A stretch of 64,000 nt of DNA from CAZIOH01 sp964540815 (GTDB lineage Bacteria; Myxococcota_A; Polyangia; Fen-1088), in assembly GCA_964540815.1 (NCBI GenBank), contig CAZIOH010000025.1, positions 1-64,000 of the forward strand, written 5' to 3'. Numbering within the stretch: position 1 is the first letter of the stretch; every line of letters begins with the position of its first letter. A model generated the notes under the pieces. The model made no database searches. It worked only from the letters and a program-made list of their open reading frames with translations, and was not told where the DNA came from. Below, piece by piece: positions 58,351-64,000 of the stretch. Position numbers and translations under genes: made by a program.

Positions 58351-58809
58351 TCAGGCCGAGGTGGGTGCCTTTCGTTCGGCCAGCGCCCGGACGAGTCGAT
58401 CCCGGAAGACCGCGATCGAAGCGGGCTTTCTCACGAAGTATGGCGTTCCCATCTCCCGGGCGAGCTCGGACAGGTCGGACCTGGCGGACATGAGGATGAT
58501 CGGAACGTGCTCCTCGCCCGCGTCGTGCAGCAGCATCTTGTGGGCCATGCCGATCCCTCCGAGCACGGGCATGTCCACGTCGAGCACGACGACCTCGGGC
58601 AAGGGTGCTGCTCTCAGGACCGCGAGTCCTTCCTCTCCCGTCGAGGCGGTGCGCACCTCATGTCCGTCCAGGCGCAGAAGCTCGCCCAGGACCTGCACGA
58701 TGTCGTTGTCGTCATCGACGATGAGCAGGTGAGCCACCCGACGACCGTATCCCTTCGCGCTCCCGGTGTCCACCGCCGGTCGAGCCAGCTCCGCGTTGCG
58801 GAGGCCCAT
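58351..58809 (-). CDS. Single-domain response regulator
   Basis: 152 residues from ATG 58809 (129 from GTG 58737). Receiver fold: LLIVDDDNDIVQVL (acidic pair), VVVLDVDMPVLGG with the phospho-acceptor Asp, IILMSARSD (Thr/Ser position) and VRKPASIAVF (Lys). No output domain, so it acts as a CheY-like or phosphorelay protein. No kinase is adjacent; the hybrid kinase at 48843 already has a receiver. TAACTT 6 nt before ATG 58809 supports the longer start and a leaderless message. Confidence 0.88.
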   Translation of the reverse strand: MGLRNAELARPAVDTGSAKGYGRRVAHLLIVDDDNDIVQVLGELLRLDGHEVRTASTGEEGLAVLRAAPLPEVVVLDVDMPVLGGIGMAHKMLLHDAGEEHVPIILMSARSDLSELAREMGTPYFVRKPASIAVFRDRLVRALAERKAPTSA

Positions 58810-58815
58810 CCCGCG

Positions 58816-58821
58816 AAGTTA
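58816..58821 (-). promoter_or_regulatory. -10-like TAACTT, 6 nt before response regulator
   Basis: TAACTT, CGCGGG, ATG on the minus strand; same geometry as the other leaderless genes. Confidence 0.5.
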
Positions 58822-58856
58822 ACACCTCCCTTTTCAGCCCGGTCCTGGTTCTCCCG

Positions 58857-59177
58857 ATGGGCCGAGGCGTGATCACCCACGATACGTTGACTCTGCTCGG
58901 TCTGTCGGGGCTCCTCGCCTGTCTGGCGCTGCTGGTCGACGGGAAGGTTGGCTCCATCCCCAGGACCTCGACCAGGACCCCGATCCGGGTCTTGACCAGG
59001 ATCTTCGCGAGGATCTCGATGCTGCTGGCCGCGGTGCTCTTCGGCACCGCGCTCGGGCTGCGCGCGCTCGCCACCGACTGGCCCTTGCCCGCGGTGCTGC
59101 GATTCGTGGCCATGGCGAGCTTCGCCAGCCTGGCGTTCTACCGCTCGGGCTCCTGGATACGCGAGAAGGTCGAGTGA
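58857..59177 (+). CDS. Small membrane protein, three TM segments
   Basis: 106 residues from ATG 58857, with GTG 58869 possible. Hydrophobic segments are at about residues 10-27 (TLLGLSGLLACLALLV), 50-70 (ISMLLAAVLFGTALGLRAL) and 78-95 (LPAVLRFVAMASFASLAF). Between the first two is a Thr/Arg/Pro stretch encoded by degenerate ACCAGGACC-like repeats. No family was recognised. It is divergent from the response regulator. Confidence 0.5.
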   Translation: MGRGVITHDTLTLLGLSGLLACLALLVDGKVGSIPRTSTRTPIRVLTRIFARISMLLAAVLFGTALGLRALATDWPLPAVLRFVAMASFASLAFYRSGSWIREKVE

Positions 59178-59476
59178 CCGAGGGTCGCCCTCCCCCGACG
59201 CCGAGACGGTGAGGGCGCAGCCACATGTGATCTCCGCTACCACCAGGGGATGCCGGCGCATGGAATTCTCGCGGGGCGTCAAGCACGGCCACGTCGGCTC
59301 GGCTCGGCGCCCTGCCGCTGCTCGCCTGGACGGCCGGCAAGGCCCCGGAAGGTGAGGTGGCGGGTGCCGGGCGACAGGCCCCGGCAAATACCAAGGGGTA
59401 CTGGTCGTCGTCGCGCCTCGCGGGAACTTCGCCTCGACGGCGGATCATTGACCCCATTTCGACCCCATTTCGACCC

Positions 59477-59576
59477 NNNNNNNNNNNNNNNNNNNNNNNN
59501 NNNNNNNNNNNNNNNNNNNNNNNNNNNNNNNNNNNNNNNNNNNNNNNNNNNNNNNNNNNNNNNNNNNNNNNNNNNN
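59477..59576. other. Assembly gap (100 N)
   Basis: Exactly 100 N, a placeholder length, inside the 11-bp tandem array. Confidence 0.95.
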
Positions 59577-59622
59577 GACCCCATTTCGACCCCATTTCGA
59601 CCCTATTTCGAGAGCGGTGAAC

Positions 59623-59628
59623 TAGGTT
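59623..59628 (+). promoter_or_regulatory. -10-like TAGGTT, 6 nt before DUF4336 gene
   Basis: TAGGTT, CCGGGC, ATG. The tandem array directly upstream covers the expected -35 region. Confidence 0.5.
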
Positions 59629-59634
59629 CCGGGC

Positions 59635-60357
59635 ATGGCGAATTCAATCGAAGGCTCCTGGCGGGTGCGCCCGAGCTCGGGGATCGAGAAGCTGGCTGAC
59701 CGCCTGTGGCGGGTGGAGGGCGCCGTGCCCGGCATGAGCCTGCGGCGCACCATGACCATCGCAAAGTGCGCGGATGGCGGGCTGGTCATTCACAGCGCCA
59801 TCGCCCTCGACGAGAGCGAAATGCGCGAGATCGAGGCCTGGGGGCCGCCGCGTCACCTGGTGGTGCCGGGGGCGTACCACCGCCTGGACGCCGCGGCGTA
59901 CAAGCAGCGCTACCCCACGCTGAAGGTGTTCACCACCCGCGGGTCACGTCCCGCGGTCGAGAAGGTGGTCGCGGTCGACGGAGTCTACGAGGACTTCCCG
60001 TCGGACGAGGCGGTGCGCCTGCGCACCCTGCCGGGGACGGGCGACCGAGAGGGGGCGATGCTGGTGCGGGGGCTGGACGGCGTCTCGGTGATCCTCAACG
60101 ACGTCGTCATGAACATGGATCGCAAGCGCGATGTCCTCGGGTTTCTCTTCACGACCCTGATGGGATCGGCTCCCGGGCCACGGGTATCCCGGCTCGCGAA
60201 GCTGGCGCTGGTCAAGGACCGGTCGGCCCTGCGGGCGGAGCTCGAACGCCTGGCCGCCTTGCCCGATCTGGCCCGGCTGGTCGTCTCGCACGAGAAGGTC
60301 GTGAACGGTCGGGCCGAGGCAAGCCAGGCCCTGCGCCTGGCCGCGGCCTTCCTGTGA
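59635..60357 (+). CDS. DUF4336-type protein (complete paralogue)
   Basis: 240 residues. Begins with a ~40-residue N-terminus (GIEKLADRLWRVEGAVPG), then MTIAKCADGGLVIHSAIALDESEMREIEAWG, HLVVPGAYHRLDAAAYKQRYP and VILNDVVMNMD. It parallels the partial gene at 1-597 across its whole length, though with clear divergence, so this is an older duplication. The Cys/His residues expected of a metallo-beta-lactamase zinc site are absent; function unknown. The leaderless start is supported by TAGGTT at 59623. Confidence 0.8.
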   Translation: MANSIEGSWRVRPSSGIEKLADRLWRVEGAVPGMSLRRTMTIAKCADGGLVIHSAIALDESEMREIEAWGPPRHLVVPGAYHRLDAAAYKQRYPTLKVFTTRGSRPAVEKVVAVDGVYEDFPSDEAVRLRTLPGTGDREGAMLVRGLDGVSVILNDVVMNMDRKRDVLGFLFTTLMGSAPGPRVSRLAKLALVKDRSALRAELERLAALPDLARLVVSHEKVVNGRAEASQALRLAAAFL

Positions 60358-60484
60358 AGCCTACCGCCACTCCGCTCCCGCGATCTTGAGCACCCGTCTG
60401 TAGTACCTGGAGCTCCTTCACCTCATCAGTCGCTTGACGAATCCTCGATTGTCCGGTGACCGCCGGCCCGGTAGGAGGGAGCAC

Positions 60485-61897
60485 ATGTCAAGACGCACCC
60501 TTCGACTCGGCGCCATCCTCAGCGGCGTCGGAATGACCCAGAACGAGTGGAGGCATCCTTCGTTGGCGGCGGACGCCAGCATCGACATCGCCTGGTACCG
60601 GCAGGCAGCCCGGGCGGCGGAGGCCGAGAAGTTCGACCTGGTGTTCATCGTGGACAGTCCCTACATCACTCCGGACACCGCGCCGCACTTCCTCAACCGG
60701 CTGGAGCCGCTCACCCTGCTGTCCGCGGTGGCGGGATCGACGTCGCACATCGGCCTGGTCGCGACCCTGACCACCTCCTACACCGAGCCTTACAACGTGG
60801 CCCGCCAGTTCGGCTCGCTCGATCTCATCAGCGGAGGGCGCGCGGGCTGGAACGTCGTCACCACCGGCCTCGAGGGCGCCGCCCGCAACTTCAGCCGCGC
60901 CGAGCACTGGGAGCACGACACCCGCTACCGCCGGGCCAGGGAACACGTGCAGATCGTCCAGGGCCTCTGGGATTCCTACGAGGACGACGCCTTCCCCCGC
61001 GACAAGGAACGCGGCATCTTCCTCGACAAGACCAGGCAGCATGCCCTGAACCACACGGGGGAATTCTTCTCGGTGGCAGGTCCCCTCAACATCTCCCGGT
61101 CGCGCCAGGGCCAGCCGGTGATCTTCCAGGCGGGGGTCTCCGCCGAGGGCCGCGACCTGGCCTCGGCGATCGCCGAGGGCATCTTCACCACCGCGGATGG
61201 CTTCGACGAGGCCCGGGAGTACTACGGCGACATCAAGCGCCGCGTGGCGGCCGCCGGGCGCGACCCGGCCCACACCTTGATCTTCCCGGGCCTCTTCGCG
61301 ATCGTCGCCGACTCCGACGCCGAGGCCAAGGACCGGGAGGAGGCCGAGCTCGGCAAGCTCGATCTCGCCAAGGCGCTGGTCCAGCTCGGTCGTCCCTTCA
61401 ACTACCACGACTTCTCTCGCTATCCGCTCGACGAGCCGTTCCCCGACCTCGGCGACCTCGGCAGCAATGGCTACCGCGGGCACGCGGAGCGCATCAAGCG
61501 CGTCGCGCGCCAGGAAAAGCTCACCTTGCGGCAGGCCGCCTGGCGCTTCGCCGCCTCGCGATCCCCCTTCGTGGGCTCGCCGACCGCCGTCGCCAACGAG
61601 ATCGAGCGCTGGTTCCTGGAAGGAGCCGCCGACGGCTTCAACGTGCGGCTCGGTAATCCCCAGGACTTTGGCGCCTTCACCAGCAAGGTGCTGCCGATTC
61701 TCCGCCAGCGCGGCCTCTTCCGCGTCGAGTACGCGCACGACACCTTGCGCGGGAACCTCGGACTGCCCGTCCCGGCGAATCGCCACACGGTGGCCCGTCG
61801 GCGGCAGCACTCCGCTGAGGCGGGCGTCGTGCCGCCGCGCGAGACCAGCGGTCTCCACGCCAGCAGGCTGGCGCCGGCGTTCAGTGGTTCTCGATAG
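60485..61897 (+). CDS. LLM-class flavin-dependent monooxygenase (NtaA/SnaA/DszA type)
   Basis: 470 residues from ATG 60485, preceded by TAGGAGGGAGCAC. It opens LRLGAILSGVGMTQNEWRHP, and has VATLTTSYTEPYNVARQFGSLDLISGGRAGWNVVTT, the core FMN-monooxygenase signature, then QGLWDSYEDDAF, NISRSRQGQPVIFQAGVSAEGRDLAS and FVGSPTAVANEIERWF. It uses FMNH2 from a separate reductase (none adjacent). Substrates in this class include nitrilotriacetate, sulfur heterocycles and alkanesulfonates; the one here is unknown. Its end overlaps the convergent lipoprotein by 17 bp. Confidence 0.9.
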   Translation: MSRRTLRLGAILSGVGMTQNEWRHPSLAADASIDIAWYRQAARAAEAEKFDLVFIVDSPYITPDTAPHFLNRLEPLTLLSAVAGSTSHIGLVATLTTSYTEPYNVARQFGSLDLISGGRAGWNVVTTGLEGAARNFSRAEHWEHDTRYRRAREHVQIVQGLWDSYEDDAFPRDKERGIFLDKTRQHALNHTGEFFSVAGPLNISRSRQGQPVIFQAGVSAEGRDLASAIAEGIFTTADGFDEAREYYGDIKRRVAAAGRDPAHTLIFPGLFAIVADSDAEAKDREEAELGKLDLAKALVQLGRPFNYHDFSRYPLDEPFPDLGDLGSNGYRGHAERIKRVARQEKLTLRQAAWRFAASRSPFVGSPTAVANEIERWFLEGAADGFNVRLGNPQDFGAFTSKVLPILRQRGLFRVEYAHDTLRGNLGLPVPANRHTVARRRQHSAEAGVVPPRETSGLHASRLAPAFSGSR

Positions 61898-62916
61898 CGC
61901 CGCCTTTCAACGCTTGACACGTTCGGGATTGCCATTCCGAGACACTGGTCTTGAAGGTGGCCCGCACCCGGTGGCTCTCAGGTGCGTCGCTGGCCCTCGA
62001 GACGCGATAACTGAGAATCACCGAGTCGATGCAGCCGCCGAGCGGATAGCGGGCGGTGTTGAGCAGCAACCTGCGCTTGGCGAAGAGACCAGGAGGCACG
62101 CGAATCGGCAGGTTGAGGAGCGCGTCAGCCGGAAACCGATCCTCGCTCACGCTGCCGAGCCCATTGCCTTCGCTCGCGCGCGAGGCCAGCAAGGTGGCCA
62201 GGGCCCCGACCGCCACCACGCCGCCGGCCCGCCCGGCCGCTCCCCGCGGGTGGGCCGACCGGGCGACCGCCCCACCGAGCGCGAGGAGCGACAGGGCGGT
62301 GTCGCGATTGGCGGCCCGGACGGCGTTGCGCTCGAGGATGGCCGCCTCCCAGGTCTGGATGTCCGCACCAAACGGAATGAGGACGCTCCGGTTCTTGTCG
62401 GGCGTTCCGAAGTCCAGATCGATCTGGTCGATCTCGGCCCAGGTCTCGCCGTTGTTCTCGAAGGTGAATTCGATGACTCCGAAGAACGGGCTGGCGAGCC
62501 AGTCGAGCTCACCGGCGCTGATCGCCAGCGTCTCCGGAGCCTTCGTGGCCGGCCGGGCTCCGGCGCCCGGCACTGGCGAAGGCGAAGGCGAAGGCGAAGG
62601 CGAAGGCNNNNNNNNNNNNNNNNNNNNNNNNNNNNNNNNNNNNNNNNNNNNNNNNNNNNNNNNNNNNNNNNNNNNNNNNNNNNNNNNNNNNNNNNNNNNN
62701 NNNNNNNGGCGAAGGCGAAGGCGAAGGCGAAGGCGAAGGCACGGGCGAAGGTAAGGGATCGAGAGGAACGGCATAGTCGCCGCTCTGGATCGTCGCGCAG
62801 CCGAGCTCGACGGCCAGGCTGGACACCGCGATCGATCCCGCGACCGCCGAGACTCGCAAGACGTGAAGACCACCATGTCGCCGGTCAGAACTGGGCGTCG
62901 CGCTCTGGTTCCACAT
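61881..62916 (-). CDS. Lipoprotein with Pro-Ser linker, split by assembly gap
   Basis: Read on the minus strand, the N-terminal part (from about 62916 or TTG 62859) has a signal peptide and lipobox SLAVELGCATIQ, followed by PLDPLPSPVPSPSPSPS running into the gap. After the gap, in a different frame, PSPSPSPVPGAGARPATK continues into LAISAGELDWLASPFFGVIEFTFENNGETWAEIDQIDLDFG and FAKRRLLLNTARYPLGGCIDSVILSYRV. The frame jump is only a consequence of the arbitrary 100 N. The globular part has two hydrophobic Ala/Gly-rich stretches (residues around VGALATLLASRA). No family recognised; the true length is unknown. Confidence 0.65.
62575..62740. repeat. GGCGAA hexanucleotide tract spanning a gap
   Basis: Five GGCGAA units lead into the N run and five follow it. 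On the coding strand they encode the (Pro-Ser)n linker. Copy number is unresolved. Confidence 0.9.
62608..62707. other. Assembly gap (100 N)
   Basis: Exactly 100 N inside the GGCGAA tract. Confidence 0.95.
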
Positions 62917-63138
62917 CCCGCGGCCTGATTGCAAGCCGGGCGCCGTCCTTTCGGCCCGGGTTTCCTGCGGCAGCCGCGGATCTCGACTGCGCGTGGCGCT
63001 TCCGCCTGTGGCGCTCCGCTCACAGCCTGTGCCGGGTCGCAGCCGGGATTGGCGGCCGGATCCCACCACCTCGCACACGGGCGCACCGCACACGGCACAC
63101 ACGGCGCGCTGGGCACACGGCGTGGACCAAACCCGTCG

Positions 63139-63144
63139 TAGGAT
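63139..63144 (+). promoter_or_regulatory. -10-like TAGGAT before HAD gene
   Basis: TAGGAT lies 9 nt before ATG 63154. The spacer 62917-63138 holds no gene; 63070-63122 is rich in CACACGG-like direct repeats. Confidence 0.45.
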
Positions 63145-63153
63145 GGTCGGGCG

Positions 63154-63894
63154 ATGCCGAGCGACGCCGCCCCCCAGACAGCGAGGCCCCCGGGCTCCTT
63201 CGAGCTCCTGATTCTGGACTGCGATGGCGTGCTGGTGGACAGCGAGCGGATCGTCGCCCGCCTGATGGCCGAGGTGCTGGCGGAGCACGGGTACACGTTG
63301 ACGCCGCACGAGATCCTGGCGCGCTACATCGGCCACTCGGGACCGGCCGGGCGGCGCATGCTCGAGGCGGACCTCGGCCGAGCGTTGCCCGATGTGATCT
63401 TCCAGGCGCTGCGAGAGCGCACCGCCACGGCGTTCGCCCGGGAGCTGCAACCGGTGGAGGGTGTCGTGGCGGCGCTCGACGCCATCCCGATTCCGACCTG
63501 CGTGGCCAGCAACGGGGGCCGAGAGAAGATGGAGGCCTCGCTCGAGGCGACGGGGCTCGCGTCTCGGTTTCGCGGCCGACTGTTCAGCGCGTCCGAGGTG
63601 CGCCACGGCAAGCCGGCTCCCGATCTACTTCTCCTCGCGGCCGCGACCCTGGGCAAGGCGCCCGCTCGGTGCGCGGTCGTCGACGATACGGTGGTCGGGG
63701 TGCGCGCCGGGGTCGCGGCCGGGATGACGGTGTTCGGCTACGCGGCCTCTCCCGCGCACGTACCGAACCTCACGGCCGCGGGGGCCATCGCGTTCGGTCA
63801 CATGTCCGAGCTCCCCGCGCTGGTCAGAGCGAGTGTTCCGCGGTCGCCAGCCCCACCATCGAAGAGGGCGAAGGTCCCGCCGGGAGAACCATGA
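63154..63894 (+). CDS. HAD-superfamily hydrolase (beta-phosphoglucomutase/phosphatase-like)
   Basis: 246 residues. Motif I LLILDCDGVLVDSE (nucleophile Asp and acid/base Asp), motif II TCVASNGGREKMEASL (Ser), motif III Lys in VRHGKPAPDLLLLAA, motif IV AVVDDTVVGVRAGVAAGM. The cap between motifs I and II (about 75 residues) is the helical C1 type, as in the GPH and beta-phosphoglucomutase groups. The C-terminal Pro/Lys tail (PPSKRAKVPPGEP) is unconserved. The substrate is not decidable. It is followed by a possible overlapping gene at the edge. Confidence 0.87.
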   Translation: MPSDAAPQTARPPGSFELLILDCDGVLVDSERIVARLMAEVLAEHGYTLTPHEILARYIGHSGPAGRRMLEADLGRALPDVIFQALRERTATAFARELQPVEGVVAALDAIPIPTCVASNGGREKMEASLEATGLASRFRGRLFSASEVRHGKPAPDLLLLAAATLGKAPARCAVVDDTVVGVRAGVAAGMTVFGYAASPAHVPNLTAAGAIAFGHMSELPALVRASVPRSPAPPSKRAKVPPGEP

Positions 63895-63928
63895 GCCTCG
63901 CCGGAGCCGGGACCTGGATCTCCGGCGC

Positions 63929-64000
63929 ATGGTCGTCCTTGCCATCGCCGTCCTCGTCGTCGCCGCGACCGGTCGACTCGGAACCTTCGAGGCCCCGCGC
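63929..64000 (+). CDS. Partial gene cut by window edge, N-terminal hydrophobic segment
   Basis: ATG 63929 opens MVVLAIAVLVVAATGRLGTF, which looks like a signal peptide or membrane anchor, and the frame stays open to the edge. An alternative ATG 63891 overlaps the HAD stop (ATGA), but its frame gives a Ser/Pro-rich peptide without hydrophobic character. Too short to assign. Confidence 0.35.
   Translation, partial: MVVLAIAVLVVAATGRLGTFEAPR

Larger units (their letters stand above)
59178..59634. other. Spacer with 11-bp tandem repeats and a 100-N gap
   Basis: No gene recognised. Unit GACCCCATTTC occurs at 59450-59460 and 59461-59471, partly at 59472-59476, then 100 N (59477-59576), and again at 59577-59587, 59588-59598 and, with one change, 59599-59609. 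The array must continue through the gap; its true length is unknown. It is followed by GCGGTGAACTAGGTT, related to the repeat at 5073-5096. Confidence 0.8.

Noticed and set aside
59250..59476. Gene running into the first gap
   Set aside because: The frame is open only because the repeat and N run lack stops; composition is not protein-like.

Overview
The window is very GC-rich, gene-dense bacterial DNA and looks like a Myxococcota genome of the Polyangia type. Supporting signs are the many lipoproteins with long Gly/Thr/Ala linkers placed right after the lipobox, a DUF1592-DUF1552 operon plus a solitary DUF1552 gene, TspO, cydAB, hybrid histidine kinases and arginyl/leucyl-tRNA-protein transferase. 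No rRNA, tRNA, CRISPR array, transposase or prophage was recognised. Two 100-N runs (59477-59576 and 62608-62707) show that this is a scaffolded draft, and both lie inside short tandem repeats.

Layout. 1-4900: the end of a DUF4336 gene, then an exporter operon (membrane-fusion lipoprotein, ABC ATPase, ABC-2 permease) interrupted by a frameshifted acetyltransferase and a leftover ATPase tail. A 35-bp inverted repeat lies at both ends of this interval. 5000-14400: a DUF1552 Tat substrate, an F420-reductase-like enzyme, an outer-membrane barrel, small lipoproteins, a VOC protein, DUF2252 and a holin-like membrane protein. 14460-30400: four related jelly-roll lipoproteins interspersed with a methyltransferase, the DUF1592-DUF1552 operon, envelope proteins, a GH13 enzyme, Bpt and an arsenic operon (arsC-type, arsI-type, arsC-type). 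30400-36250: an RND metal-efflux operon. 36700-46100: more Gly-rich lipoproteins, two enzymes (GNAT, GT4), a His-rich membrane peptide convergent with a PiT phosphate transporter, and a papain-like peptidase convergent with a chagasin-type inhibitor. 46097-58260: a phosphodiesterase-like lipoprotein, a hybrid kinase, TspO, an SGNH esterase lipoprotein, pirin and cydAB. 58351-64000: a response regulator, a second DUF4336 gene, an LLM-class monooxygenase, a Pro-Ser lipoprotein split by a gap, and a HAD hydrolase.

Themes. (1) About ten exported proteins share one design: signal peptide, lipobox Cys, low-complexity Gly-rich linker, then a variable domain. Four of these carry the same jelly-roll domain with four conserved Cys. 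With the Tat-exported DUF1552 proteins and the secreted esterase and phosphodiesterase, they suggest a cell surface geared to polymer binding or processing. (2) Many genes appear to be leaderless: a TANNNT hexamer sits exactly 6 nt before the start codon in eight genes, and 7-9 nt before in three more. (3) Short tandem repeats are common (GACGGC and GGCGAA hexamers; 9-, 11-, 12-, 15-, 36- and about 43-bp units), several in promoters, linkers or gene ends. Functions rest on recognised motifs and family resemblance only; no database search was possible.
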